In this document: piece after piece, positions 9,155 through 18,550 of the stretch
How the letters are laid out: each line of letters begins with the position of its first letter
How positions within the stretch are numbered: the stretch's first letter is position 1
Assembly: GCF_050717515.1 (NCBI RefSeq)
Contig: NZ_JBOITL010000021.1
Span: 130,392 to 194,391 of the forward strand
Direction of reading: 5' to 3'
DNA length: 64,000 bases
Origin: Clostridium_AD sp050717515
GTDB lineage: Bacteria; Bacillota; Clostridia; Clostridiales; Clostridiaceae
Position numbers and translations under genes: made by a program
The notes under the pieces: generated by a model
Seen by the model: only the letters and a program-made list of their open reading frames with translations
Database searches by the model: none
What the model was told of the DNA's origin: nothing

Positions 9155-9167
9155 GAATTTCCTCCAA

Positions 9168-9851
9168 TCACCTAGCCACATATCTTTCAAGCTTTTTCTC
9201 TATCTTCTTTTGAGCTGTGGATAGTATAGTACAAAATAATAGGTATATAAACGCTGCTTCACAGTACAATACAAGTGGTTCATATGTTGCTGCAGTTATT
9301 CTTTGAGCAATCTGAAACATTTCAGTTAAAGTAATTGCAGCAGCCAGGGATGTATCTTTTACAAGACTTATAAAAGAGTTTGAAAGCGGAGGTACAGATA
9401 CCCTAGCTGCCTGTGGCAAAATTATACGAATCAAGCTTTGCGTATGTGTCATACCAATGGAAGATGCTGCTTCCCACTGCCCCTTAGGTATAGATAAAAT
9501 AGCTGCTCTAATTACTTCTGAATTATAAGCTCCCACATTTAATGTAAAACCTATAATTGCTGCAGTTAGTGGTCCCATTGTTATACCAGCCATTGGTAAT
9601 CCGTAAAATACTATAAATAGCTGTACAAGAAGTGGTGTACCCCTTATTATCCAAACATAAAAACTTGATATTAAAACTAATGATTTATATTTTGATATAC
9701 GTGCAAGAGCTGTTGCCATAGCTAAAATTGAACCAAGTATGAAAGAAATTATTGCCAGTGGAATAGTAAACTTCACACCTGCTATTAATAAAGGAAAGAA
9801 AGAATCTTTAATTATGTTTAATATTCTTATTGTTTCTACATCGAAATTCAT
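9168..9851 (-). CDS. Polar amino acid ABC transporter, permease
   Basis: 227 aa with about five membrane segments. The HisM/GlnP-type EAA loop is present (EAASSIGMTHTQSLIRIILPQA, split here as EAASSIGMTH and IILPQAARVS). A long N-terminal hydrophobic block starts near residue 18. It forms the membrane channel, probably as a homodimer since only one permease gene is present. It lies 13 bases before the ATPase start and 12 after the binding-protein stop. Confidence 0.9.
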   Translation of the reverse strand: MNFDVETIRILNIIKDSFFPLLIAGVKFTIPLAIISFILGSILAMATALARISKYKSLVLISSFYVWIIRGTPLLVQLFIVFYGLPMAGITMGPLTAAIIGFTLNVGAYNSEVIRAAILSIPKGQWEAASSIGMTHTQSLIRIILPQAARVSVPPLSNSFISLVKDTSLAAAITLTEMFQIAQRITAATYEPLVLYCEAAFIYLLFCTILSTAQKKIEKKLERYVAR

Positions 9852-9863
9852 ATTATCACCATC

Positions 9864-10661
9864 TTATTTTGATACATCTGTGCCAAACCATTTGTTTGAT
9901 ATTTTTGAGTAAGTACCATCTGATTTCATATCAGCAAGTGCTTTATTAGTTGCATCTACTAGTTCTTTATTTCCCTTATTAAACATAATTGCACTTGGCT
10001 GTGCATTTCCTTCCTCATCAACAACTTTTATAGCAAGCTCTGGCTTTTGCTTTTTAATATCAAGGTAAGATAAGCTATCATTAACTGTGGCATCTACTCT
10101 TTTAGAAACTAAAAGGTCAATTGATTGGTTAAAGCTGTCAACTGGCTGAAGTAGAGCTCCATTCTCTTCTGCGATTTTAGCTAAGTTACTAGTTAAGGAT
10201 TGAGCAGATTTCTTGCCCTTCAAATCTGCAAACTTTTTAATAGTATTATCAGCGCTGCTTACTATAAGAACTGCTTTTGAAACTATATAGGGATTTGAAA
10301 AATCATATTTCAATTGTCTATCCGGTTTAATTCCAACTTGATTCACTACCATATCAAATCTCTTTGCAGCTAGCCCAGCAACCATACCATCCCACTTTGT
10401 TTCCACAAATTCTGGTTTCACTCCTATACGCTTAGATACTTCCTCTGCAATTTCAACATCAAATCCAGTTAACTTTCCTGTCTTATCATGGAATGTATAT
10501 GGTGCGTAGGTACCTTCAGTACCAATACGAATTTTTCCTTCGCTCTTTATTTTTGATAATAAATCTTTTGATTCAGTATTTTTATTGCTACTTGTCCCAC
10601 ATCCTACAAGTCCTACGGATGCTATTAATAGTGTACTAATTAATATAGATAATTTTTTCAT
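9864..10661 (-). CDS. Polar amino acid ABC transporter, substrate-binding lipoprotein
   Basis: 265 aa. A lipoprotein signal peptide ends in LVGC with Cys21 as lipidation site. The mature part follows the SBP_bac_3 pattern: GKIRIGTEGTYAPYTFHD, GFDVEIAEEVSKRIG, WDGMVAGLAAKRFDMVVN. The conserved arginine for the amino-acid carboxylate is expected in the GIKPDRQLKYDFSNPY region. First gene of the operon, behind a clear SigA promoter and an AGGAGG site. Confidence 0.9.
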   Translation of the reverse strand: MKKLSILISTLLIASVGLVGCGTSSNKNTESKDLLSKIKSEGKIRIGTEGTYAPYTFHDKTGKLTGFDVEIAEEVSKRIGVKPEFVETKWDGMVAGLAAKRFDMVVNQVGIKPDRQLKYDFSNPYIVSKAVLIVSSADNTIKKFADLKGKKSAQSLTSNLAKIAEENGALLQPVDSFNQSIDLLVSKRVDATVNDSLSYLDIKKQKPELAIKVVDEEGNAQPSAIMFNKGNKELVDATNKALADMKSDGTYSKISNKWFGTDVSK

Positions 10662-10708
10662 TTGAGTTCCTCCTAGTATTCCTACCGACTTAGTATGTTA
10701 TTGTTTAT

Positions 10709-10738
10709 ATAATACCACAGGTCTTCTTTTCTTGTCAA
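10709..10738 (-). promoter_or_regulatory. Promoter of the amino acid ABC operon
   Basis: On the minus strand TTGACA (10738-10733), 18 bases, TATTAT (10714-10709). The transcript start would lie about 45 bases before the substrate-binding protein ATG. Confidence 0.65.
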
Positions 10739-10823
10739 TGTAGATTTTATAAAATCATTTTCATTTTTATTAGTTCATGGTATATTATTTATATAAATGT
10801 TAACTAAAGAGGGAGGATTCTCA

Positions 10824-11681
10824 GTGCAAAAGGATTTTACTAGTATAAATAATTTAGAATATGTAAATAGCTATAACTTAAATGATGATAAAAAAGCCAC
10901 TAGAGATATAAATGAAGAATCATGGAATGAAGAGGCATATGATGCTTGGGTTCAGAGATTTGGGAAGCCTAGTGAATCAATCAAAAGAATTAGCAAGGAC
11001 CCAATAATAACTCTCCCTATACTATATGATAAATTTGGCAATGTAAAAGGTAAAAAAATCATGAATTTAATGGGTTCTAATGGAAATAAGGCTGTGGCAC
11101 TAGCATTACTCGGAGCAGATGTAACTGTAGTCGATTTTTCAGAAGGAAATAAACGTTATGCCATGGAACTAGCCAGCGAAGCAGGAGTAAAAATAGAATA
11201 TATTTTAGCGGATGTGCTTAGTCTATCTGAAGAAGAGCTTACTAGTGATTATGATATAGTATTTGCAGAAATGGGCATATTACACTACTTTACGGATTTA
11301 AAACCTTTTATAAATATAATATATAAGCTTTTAGGTAATAAAGGTTTACTTGTAATTAGAGATTTTCATCCAGTCTCCACTAAACTAATTACATCAAGAG
11401 GTACAACAGCTAAAATTCGTAAACATAAGGTTACAGGAGATTATTTTGATAGTTCATTAGAAGAAAAAAATGTATCTTACTCAAAATATTTAACTAATGA
11501 TGGAGAACCTAAAAAGGTACTTCTTCGTGAATGGAATCTTGGAGAGATAGTTACTGCTGTTGCTAAAGAGGGATTAGTTATTAAAAGTTTAGATGAAGAG
11601 GCTAATTTATCTTGTGAGGCTTTTGACAAGGGTATTCCAAAAACTTTTACTTTAGTAGCAGAAAAGAATACTAATATATAA
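10824..11681 (+). CDS. SAM-dependent methyltransferase
   Basis: 285 aa. A class I Rossmann core is visible: the glycine motif is modified (MNLMGSNGNKAVALALLGA), then VTVVDFSEGNKRYA, ILADVLSL and the post-core DIVFAEMGILHYF. Target unknown; small-molecule methylation is likely for this architecture. The GTG at 10824 is preferred over the ATG at 10797 because GAGGGAGGA lies just upstream of it. Divergent from the ABC operon, sharing a 160-base control region. Confidence 0.8.
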   Translation: MQKDFTSINNLEYVNSYNLNDDKKATRDINEESWNEEAYDAWVQRFGKPSESIKRISKDPIITLPILYDKFGNVKGKKIMNLMGSNGNKAVALALLGADVTVVDFSEGNKRYAMELASEAGVKIEYILADVLSLSEEELTSDYDIVFAEMGILHYFTDLKPFINIIYKLLGNKGLLVIRDFHPVSTKLITSRGTTAKIRKHKVTGDYFDSSLEEKNVSYSKYLTNDGEPKKVLLREWNLGEIVTAVAKEGLVIKSLDEEANLSCEAFDKGIPKTFTLVAEKNTNI

Positions 11682-11726
11682 GAAGGTTGATTTGGCTTTG
11701 TTTTAAGGAATATTATTAAATTTGTA

Positions 11727-11771
11727 AAGGGCTATGGAATATAGGATTAACACCTTAATTTCATAGCCCTT
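11727..11771. terminator. Bidirectional terminator between convergent genes
   Basis: Arms AAGGGCTATG and CATAGCCCTT flank a 24-base loop and are followed by T-rich sequence on the plus strand. It lies between the methyltransferase and the small gene 11821-12075. Confidence 0.65.
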
Positions 11772-11820
11772 ATTTGTGTATATTATTTATTTTTTATCTA
11801 ATCTATATTTTATAGATGTC

Positions 11821-12075
11821 TTAACTTTTCTCTACACTTTGAATATACTCAGTATTTTCCATTTCTTCTAGTGCATCTTCTATTGAGATATCATCTATGA
11901 TTCTTCCAGTAAGAATTAGGCCTCTTTTTATATCTTCATCCCACTGAAAATCAGTCATCACTGCATCAATACCTAAATTTTCAGCCATGTCTTTTGCACT
12001 AATATTATCACGTTTATAATTATCAAGTCCCTCTTCTGTGATTGTAACTTCATAAATTGTATTTTTATTTGGCAT
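11821..12075 (-). CDS. Hypothetical small acidic protein, 84 aa
   Basis: Not recognised. A strong TGGAGGAG precedes the ATG. The protein is acidic, with YEVTITEEGLDNYKR at the start and EDALEEMENTEYIQ near the end; predicted mostly soluble alpha/beta. A perfect 9-bp inverted repeat lies 24 bases upstream and may be an operator. Confidence 0.65.
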   Translation of the reverse strand: MPNKNTIYEVTITEEGLDNYKRDNISAKDMAENLGIDAVMTDFQWDEDIKRGLILTGRIIDDISIEDALEEMENTEYIQSVEKS

Positions 12076-12098
12076 TTTTTACTCCTCCATAAAACATA

Positions 12099-12124
12099 AT
12101 GTAGTATACATTAACATACTACAT
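12099..12124 (-). promoter_or_regulatory. Inverted repeat (putative operator) upstream of 11821-12075
   Basis: ATGTAGTAT, 8 bases, ATACTACAT: a perfect 9-bp inverted repeat. It contains TATACT, a plausible -10 on the minus strand, so a bound repressor would cover the promoter. Confidence 0.5.
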
Positions 12125-12224
12125 ATAATATTCTACAAAAGTCTTAAAATATCCATATGATTTTTTTCTATGGCCTTCTTTAACAAGGGAAAATACTTAT
12201 TATGGTCTATTACAATGGCACCTA

Positions 12225-14249
12225 TTATTTTATTACAAACTTCTCTACTAAGCCTGATAATTTTTGTGCGCTTTCTGCATTTCTATTAGTCTCTAAAACT
12301 ATTTCATCACTTTTTTGATTTATGTCACAAATATTTGTAGCTATTTCAGTAGAAGCTTTTGCTACCTCACCTACAGACTCAGAAAGTTGTCCCATATTTC
12401 CTGAAATTTCATCCATAGAGCTAGATATATTTTCTGCAGCCATGGCAAAGTTTGAAACCACTTCTTTAATAGTTTCTCCATCATTGTAATATTGATCACT
12501 TACTTTTATTAGTTTTTCATAATCTTTAAGCACATCTTTTTCCATAACCTGAAGTACATACTCTGAGGAATTTGATAATTCACCTACAGCCTTTAATACT
12601 TTTTCAACATTTACCTGTATTTCTCCTACTGCTGCAGATGACTCTTCCGCTAGCTTTCTTACTTCATCAGCAACTACCGCAAACCCTCTTCCTTGCTCGC
12701 CTGCTCTAGCTGCTTCAATAGCTGCGTTAAGTGCTAATAAGTTTGTTTGTTCCGCTATTCCTAGTATGCTATTAGCCATTTCTGAAATATTATACACTAC
12801 TTTTGAATCATCAATAGCCTTTTGAAGCTTATCCTTAGAAGTATTATAAGCTTGTATAACATTTCTCTGTGATTCTTCTGTTTCACACTTAATATTTTCA
12901 GCATTTTTCTTTATGTTATTTGCTAGTGTACTACCCTCTTTGGCCTTTATTACCGCATTGTTAATTGCAGTTTTTACATTGATAGCCTTTACATTAACCT
13001 CATCTACTGAAGCGGAACACTCTTCCATACCTGCTGATATTTCTTCTGTTGCTGCCATTACTTGTTCTACTTGTGAATTTACATCATTGAACATAGTACC
13101 AACAGTTTGTGACACCAAATAGGATGTGTTACTTTCCTCTTTAACCGCATTTATTACTCCCTGAAGATTATCTATGGCACTGTTTAATGCCTGGGCTGTT
13201 TGTCCAAATTCATCCTTACGGTTTGTTGTAATTCTATAGGCTAAATTACAATCAGCTAATTCTTCTGCATATCTTTTTATTTGAAGTAATGGTTTTTTAA
13301 TACCTCTTGCTATAATAATACTTGTTAACACACCAACCATAATAAAAACAAATGTGAATACTATTATGAGTAGCTTTAAACTTTCTATTTCTTTTGTTAT
13401 CTCTTCCTTAGGTAATACCAAACCCATTGACCATTCTGTTCCTGTTATTGGCGTATAAGCTACAAATTTTTCTTCGTTTTTATCAATAAAAGTAGTATTA
13501 GCGGTTTTACCGCCAACCATTTCTTTAGTAATACTTAATAATCCTGCTAAGGACTTATCCTTTTCTGCTTCTTTTATCACATTATATTTTTTAGAAATAA
13601 GCTCTACATTTTGATGTCCAACAATGGTACCTTCCTTATTAACAACAAAGGAATAACCTTTTTCCCCAACATTTGAGCTTTGAATTATACTGTTTATTTT
13701 AGCTACATCTATATTCGCTAAAAGTAATCCTACTATTTTGTCCTCATTACTTCTTATAGGTACTGCTATAGAAAAAACTGTTTTTTTATCTATAGTTATA
13801 AGCGGACTAGAGATTGAACCTACACCTTCAAAAGCTTTCTTTATATACCTAACATCTACATCATCTTTAGACAAATCTATTGGAAAGCTTTTTCCATTTG
13901 GAAAGTGTATAACTCCCTTTACATCTACAAATAGAAGCCCTAAAAGCTTCATTCTTTCACTTTCAGATGCCAGAACAGGATTTTGAGTGGCCATATTTAA
14001 TGATTTTATCTCTGGCCTTGCTGCCACAGCCTCTAAAGCCTTTATTTCTTCACTTATTTTGGAATTTATTAATGCACTTTCATCCTTTGCCTTTGATTGA
14101 AGATCTATTTCTATTCTGGTTTTTAAAGCTTTAGCTGATTTACTATATGTTACTCCACCAAAAAGACAACATATTAATACAATCACCATTGTTATCTGGA
14201 TAAATATTTTTGTCCCTACATTATTCATGTTTTTTAATATTTTCATCAT
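12225..14249 (-). CDS. Methyl-accepting chemotaxis protein, dCache type
   Basis: 674 aa. A membrane segment at about 13-33 and another at about 290-312 flank an extracellular sensor of roughly 250 residues that fits a double Cache domain (LLFVDVKGVIHFPNG, FVVNKEGTIVGHQN). A HAMP domain follows (ARGIKKPLLQIKRYAEELA). The C-terminal signalling hairpin has the conserved tip ILGIAEQTNLLALNAAIEAA, which contacts CheA/CheW, then GEQGRGFAVVADEVRKLAE. The ligand is unknown. No chemotaxis genes adjoin it. The upstream region has a SigD-type motility promoter. Confidence 0.93.
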   Translation of the reverse strand: MMKILKNMNNVGTKIFIQITMVIVLICCLFGGVTYSKSAKALKTRIEIDLQSKAKDESALINSKISEEIKALEAVAARPEIKSLNMATQNPVLASESERMKLLGLLFVDVKGVIHFPNGKSFPIDLSKDDVDVRYIKKAFEGVGSISSPLITIDKKTVFSIAVPIRSNEDKIVGLLLANIDVAKINSIIQSSNVGEKGYSFVVNKEGTIVGHQNVELISKKYNVIKEAEKDKSLAGLLSITKEMVGGKTANTTFIDKNEEKFVAYTPITGTEWSMGLVLPKEEITKEIESLKLLIIVFTFVFIMVGVLTSIIIARGIKKPLLQIKRYAEELADCNLAYRITTNRKDEFGQTAQALNSAIDNLQGVINAVKEESNTSYLVSQTVGTMFNDVNSQVEQVMAATEEISAGMEECSASVDEVNVKAINVKTAINNAVIKAKEGSTLANNIKKNAENIKCETEESQRNVIQAYNTSKDKLQKAIDDSKVVYNISEMANSILGIAEQTNLLALNAAIEAARAGEQGRGFAVVADEVRKLAEESSAAVGEIQVNVEKVLKAVGELSNSSEYVLQVMEKDVLKDYEKLIKVSDQYYNDGETIKEVVSNFAMAAENISSSMDEISGNMGQLSESVGEVAKASTEIATNICDINQKSDEIVLETNRNAESAQKLSGLVEKFVIK

Positions 14250-14312
14250 GTTTTTTGATTTCCTCCGTTTTTCTTCTTATTTTTCATACTTTTAATTCTA
14301 ATAACAGATATT

Positions 14313-14340
14313 TTATCGATAATTATTTATTAAACTTTAG
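14313..14340 (-). promoter_or_regulatory. SigD (motility sigma) promoter of the chemotaxis receptor
   Basis: Minus strand CTAAA (14340-14336), 15 bases, ATCGATAA (14320-14313), close to the Bacillus SigD pattern TAAA-N15-GCCGATAT. Its position about 65 bases before the receptor start fits. Confidence 0.6.
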
Positions 14341-14374
14341 TTTTTATTGGAACTTTAATAGAAAAATAAACATT

Positions 14375-14413
14375 TTTATCTATTAATTTACATGTTTATC
14401 TATTAATTAACAT
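14375..14413. repeat. Two tandem 20-bp repeats upstream of the chemotaxis receptor
   Basis: TTTATCTATTAATTTACAT and TTTATCTATTAATTAACAT start at 14375 and 14395, a 20-base period. The surrounding 14250-14600 stretch has no gene and holds only this repeat, the SigD promoter and the lplA terminator. Confidence 0.6.
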
Positions 14414-14551
14414 ATTTATATTTTTATTGGATAAATTTTAAAACTTTTTATCTTATAAAAAATATATTTATTTTTAAATAAAAAGAACATAATTCTTTAT
14501 CAATGAACATTCCTGTTATTCATTCTAAATAAAACATATAAATAAAAAGAA

Positions 14552-14590
14552 AAAACCATCTGGATTTCACAGATGGTTTTTTCTTTTTAT
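14552..14590 (-). terminator. Terminator after lplA
   Basis: Arms AAAACCATCT and AGATGGTTTT with a 9-base loop and flanking A/T runs on both sides, 20 bases past the lplA stop. Confidence 0.75.
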
Positions 14591-14600
14591 TTATATAATT

Positions 14601-15593
14601 TTATATAGATTCAACAAAAAACAAACTCAAAAGCTCTTCTTTGGTTACATTTCCAAAATACTTTTTCATGTTAATTTTATCAAATACACTATCAATTTCC
14701 TGCGTATTATGTTTTTTATCTGTAAGCGCTTTTTCGATATCTCCAATATTTTCCTCACCAAAAAAATCGCCAAAAATTCTTACATGTTTCATTACACCTT
14801 TTTCAACATCAATACTTAACTCTATAGCCCCGCAGGAAAATTTCTTCTCATTATAGAAATTATATTTTGGTGATTGTCCAAAGTTCCACTGCCAAGTTTC
14901 ATATTTAGTTTTAACCATATTCTCAACCTCTGCAATTTCCTTCTTATTTAAAGTAGTTATAGTCTTATCTTGCTGGGTCTTCGTTATATATTCAAATATT
15001 TTGTCCTTAAAATTAATAACATTAAGAGGCTTCTTTAGATATTCATTTATATTTGTAATTCTGCTAGCTACAGACTTAACTGCCTTATCTGAAAACTTTA
15101 GAGGCTTTGAAATTAAAGCATCACTTAAATTAACTATGTCAGAAGAAAATAATAAAGTACCATGATGCATTACTCTGTTTTTATACTTGCACTGAGCATT
15201 TCCTGAGAATTTTTTACCTTCTATTAAAAGGTCATTTCTTCCAGAAAACTCTGCTTTTATACCTAATTCCTTGAGCACTCCTATTATTGGGATAACAAAG
15301 GTTTCAAAATCATTAAACTTTTTCCCATCATCTTGAACTATAAATGTAAAATTTAAATTTCCAAGATCATGAAAAACAGCCCCACCGCCACTTTGTCTTC
15401 TTACTACTTTTATACTATGTTTTTTAACATATTCTTCATTAATTTCTGATAGTGTATTTTGATTTTTTCCAACTACAATACAAGGTTCATTTCTCCAAAG
15501 CACAAAATACTCATCATTCTTTTGTCTTAATAAATACTCTTCTAAGGCTAAATTAAAATAAGGGTTTGTACAATCATTATCTAAATAGATCAT
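14601..15593 (-). CDS. lplA: Lipoate--protein ligase
   Basis: 330 aa. It activates lipoate with ATP and attaches it to a lysine of acceptor proteins, here most likely GcvH. The lipoate-binding motif RRQSGGGAVFHDLGN lies at about 70-84, and the catalytic-domain lysine region NDLLIEGKKFSGNAQ at about 137-151. The C-terminal accessory domain (YNFYNEKKFSCGAIELS) is present. Last gene of the glycine cleavage operon, 37 bases after lpdA, so the cell loads scavenged lipoate onto the complex made by the same transcript. Confidence 0.93.
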   Translation of the reverse strand: MIYLDNDCTNPYFNLALEEYLLRQKNDEYFVLWRNEPCIVVGKNQNTLSEINEEYVKKHSIKVVRRQSGGGAVFHDLGNLNFTFIVQDDGKKFNDFETFVIPIIGVLKELGIKAEFSGRNDLLIEGKKFSGNAQCKYKNRVMHHGTLLFSSDIVNLSDALISKPLKFSDKAVKSVASRITNINEYLKKPLNVINFKDKIFEYITKTQQDKTITTLNKKEIAEVENMVKTKYETWQWNFGQSPKYNFYNEKKFSCGAIELSIDVEKGVMKHVRIFGDFFGEENIGDIEKALTDKKHNTQEIDSVFDKINMKKYFGNVTKEELLSLFFVESI

Positions 15594-15630
15594 TTTTTTC
15601 TCCTTTTTATTTCATATGTCTAAGTATTTA

Positions 15631-17010
15631 TTATTTATTTATACTGTGTATAGCTTCTTTATTTAAGCCTAAAACCGCTTCATGCAATGCCTCTCCTAAA
15701 GTAGGATGACTATGAACTACTTCTTTCATGTCTGAAACCGTCATTCCCTTTTCTACCATTATAGTGCCTTCTAGTATTAAATCTGAAGCATGAGGGCCGA
15801 GAATGTGAACACCTAGGATTTTATTATTTTCATCACTTATAACTTTTACCAGGCCTTCGCCTTCTCCCAGTGCTAAAGCTTTTCCGTTAGCACCAAATAA
15901 AAATTTATTCTTTTTATAACTTAGTCCACTATTTTTTGCTTCTTCTTCCGTAATTCCTACCACCGCAATTTCAGGGAAAGTAAAAATACAATAAGGAATC
16001 ACTGATTTATGACAAGTTTTATTTAATATTATACCTTCTGCCGTTACCACTCCTTGATGAGAGGCAGCATGAGCAAGAAGTGAAATGCCATTTACATCAC
16101 CTATAGCATATACTCCTTTTAAAGAAGTTTCATAATTCTCATCAACCTTTATCCCTTTTTTATAAATCTCTATTCCTAATTTTTCTACATTGATACCTTC
16201 ATAATTGGGATTTCTTCCTTTTGCAAGGAGTACTTGTTCTCCTTTTACTTCAAATTCACCTTTTTTGCCTTGGCATTTTATAATAACTTCCTCTTCACCG
16301 CTAAAACTCATTACTTTAGTGTTCGTAAGAATTTCTATTCCAGCTTTTTTTGCCATAACAACATATCTCTTTGAAATATCTTTATCTATATCATACAGTA
16401 TAGAATCTCTTGCAACTATAACAGTTACTTTACTTCCCATAGCATTAAAGATGCTGGCAAATTCCATACCAATTACTCCACCACCTATAATTACTAGAGA
16501 TTTTGGTATATGATCAAAATCTAAAAGCTCAGTACTGGTTATAATTTTTTTATTATTTACTCCTTCAATTAAGGGAATTTCAGATTTAGAACCTGTAGCT
16601 ATAATTATGCTTTTAGCTTCAATAGTCATTTCTTCATCTTTTGTAGATACTACTACAGTATTTTTATCAACTAAGGAGGCCTCGCCCTTTATAAATTCTA
16701 TGTTATTTCCTTTTAAGAGAGTTTCTATACCAGTTACTAAGGTTTTTATAATGCTTTTTTTTCTTTCTTGAATTTTATTTACATCTATTTCAGGATTGGA
16801 TACACTAATACCAAAATCTTCAATGTGACTTAAATTATTTAAAAGTTCTGCTGTTCTATATATAGTTTTAGTTGGAATACAACCACGGTTAAGGCATGTA
16901 CCACCTAAGCTTTCTTTTTCTATAAGGCATACTTTTGCTCCTAATTGAGCCGCTCTAATAGCTGCTACATAACCGCCTGGACCTCCACCTATTACAATTA
17001 TATCTTTCAT
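15631..17010 (-). CDS. lpdA: Dihydrolipoyl dehydrogenase (L protein of glycine cleavage)
   Basis: 459 aa, normal for the E3/L protein. FAD motif GGGPGGYVAA (8-17), redox disulfide GGTCLNRGC (Cys39, Cys44), NAD motif IGGGVIGMEFA, and the C-terminal His-Glu pair in HSHPTLGEALHEA. It reoxidises dihydrolipoyl-GcvH with NAD. There is no N-terminal lipoyl domain, unlike some clostridial L proteins. The ATG at 17010 has AGGAGG upstream. A small hairpin separates it from gcvPB and may lower its expression. Confidence 0.95.
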   Translation of the reverse strand: MKDIIVIGGGPGGYVAAIRAAQLGAKVCLIEKESLGGTCLNRGCIPTKTIYRTAELLNNLSHIEDFGISVSNPEIDVNKIQERKKSIIKTLVTGIETLLKGNNIEFIKGEASLVDKNTVVVSTKDEEMTIEAKSIIIATGSKSEIPLIEGVNNKKIITSTELLDFDHIPKSLVIIGGGVIGMEFASIFNAMGSKVTVIVARDSILYDIDKDISKRYVVMAKKAGIEILTNTKVMSFSGEEEVIIKCQGKKGEFEVKGEQVLLAKGRNPNYEGINVEKLGIEIYKKGIKVDENYETSLKGVYAIGDVNGISLLAHAASHQGVVTAEGIILNKTCHKSVIPYCIFTFPEIAVVGITEEEAKNSGLSYKKNKFLFGANGKALALGEGEGLVKVISDENNKILGVHILGPHASDLILEGTIMVEKGMTVSDMKEVVHSHPTLGEALHEAVLGLNKEAIHSINK

Positions 17011-17040
17011 AGCTGTTCCTCCTAATGATTTATAATTAAA

Positions 17041-17063
17041 GAAGCTTACTTTTCGCAAGCTTC
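17041..17063 (-). terminator. Hairpin between gcvPB and lpdA, possible partial terminator
   Basis: Seven-base arms GAAGCTT and AAGCTTC with a 9-base loop, followed by TTTAATT on the minus strand. The U-run is short, so read-through is likely. Confidence 0.4.
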
Positions 17064-17095
17064 TTCATATTATAAATTAATGTTAACCTAAATAA

Positions 17096-18550
17096 TTACT
17101 TAGACCACTTTAAAATTGGTGTTCTAGCTGCTTTAACTTGATCTAAGCGTCTTACTGGCGCCTCGTGTGGTGCTTCATGTAAAACTTCGGGATTTTCTTT
17201 AGCTTCTAAAGCTATTTTTTTCATAATTTCAACAAACTCATTGATAGATTCTAAGCTTTCACTTTCAGTCGGTTCTATCATAAGAGCATTATCAACTATT
17301 AAAGGAAAATATACTGTTGGTGGATGAACTCCATAATCCATTAATCTTTTAGCTACATCCAAAGTTGATATATGATTTGGATTATCTTTTAATCCAGCAA
17401 AAATAACTTCATGCTTACATATATCTTCTATAGCCACATTATAATGCTCTTTTAATGCGTCCTTTATATAGTTGGCATTTAACACTGCAATCTCTGACGC
17501 AGATTTTAAGCCTTCTTTACCCATACTTAGTATATAGGTATGAGCCCTAACTAATACTCCAAAATTACCATAAAAGCTTCTAATTTTCCCAATAGATTCA
17601 GGCCTATCATAATCAAATACAAATTTATCTTGTTCCTTTTTTATCATTGGAACTGGAAGAAACTGCGATATTCTCTTACAAACACCTACAGGGCCAGCTC
17701 CTGGTCCACCACCACCATGTGGAGTAGAAAAGGTCTTATGAAGATTTAAATGACACACATCAAAGCCCATATCCCCTGGACGCGCCTTTCCCATAATAGC
17801 ATTTAAATTTGCTCCATCATAATATAAAAGGCCCCCTGCTTCATGAACTAACTTACTTATGCTCTCTATGTCTTTTTCAAACAAACCTAAAGTATTAGGA
17901 TTAGTAAGCATAAGTCCTGCAATTTCATCATTTAAAACTTTTTTAAGTTCTTCTATTGAAACTAAACCATCTTTATCAGATTTGATTTCAACTACATCAA
18001 ATCCTGCGCATTTAGCACTGGCTGGATTTGTTCCATGAGCCGAATCTGGAACTACTATTTTTGTTCGTTTAAAATCTTTTCTACTTTCATGATATGCCTT
18101 TATTAATAGAAGTCCTGTAAGTTCTCCATGTGCTCCTGCTGCAGGCTGCAAGGTAAAATCATCCATACCTGTAATTTCAGATAGTTCTAAAGAAAGATCA
18201 TGCATAAGTTCTAAGGCACCTTGTACATCTTCTGCAGCTTCTTTAGGATGAATTTTACTAAAACCAGGAAAAGCAGCAATATCCTCATTTATTTTAGGGT
18301 TATATTTCATAGTACAGGAACCTAATGGATAGAAACCTTTCTCCAAATAATAATTTTTATTAGAAAGAGCGGTGTAATGTCTAACCACCTCAACTTCACT
18401 TACCTCAGGAAGAAAAGCCTCATTTTCTCTTAACATATTTTTAGGTATAACCGAGTCTATATTTATATCCTCTACATCTAACACTGGAAGTTTATACCCT
18501 ATTTTACCCTCACATGATAGTTCAAAGATAACTTTATCATAAATTTTCAT
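17096..18550 (-). CDS. gcvPB: Glycine dehydrogenase (decarboxylating), subunit 2 (P protein, PLP half)
   Basis: 484 aa. It forms the P protein with GcvPA, decarboxylating glycine and passing aminomethyl to lipoyl-GcvH. The PLP lysine lies in HLNLHKTFSTPHGGGGPG (Lys272), with PDSAHGTNPASA and YYDGANLNA also conserved. The two-gene split of P protein is usual in Firmicutes. Its ATG overlaps the gcvPA stop (TAATG). Confidence 0.96.
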   Translation of the reverse strand: MKIYDKVIFELSCEGKIGYKLPVLDVEDINIDSVIPKNMLRENEAFLPEVSEVEVVRHYTALSNKNYYLEKGFYPLGSCTMKYNPKINEDIAAFPGFSKIHPKEAAEDVQGALELMHDLSLELSEITGMDDFTLQPAAGAHGELTGLLLIKAYHESRKDFKRTKIVVPDSAHGTNPASAKCAGFDVVEIKSDKDGLVSIEELKKVLNDEIAGLMLTNPNTLGLFEKDIESISKLVHEAGGLLYYDGANLNAIMGKARPGDMGFDVCHLNLHKTFSTPHGGGGPGAGPVGVCKRISQFLPVPMIKKEQDKFVFDYDRPESIGKIRSFYGNFGVLVRAHTYILSMGKEGLKSASEIAVLNANYIKDALKEHYNVAIEDICKHEVIFAGLKDNPNHISTLDVAKRLMDYGVHPPTVYFPLIVDNALMIEPTESESLESINEFVEIMKKIALEAKENPEVLHEAPHEAPVRRLDQVKAARTPILKWSK

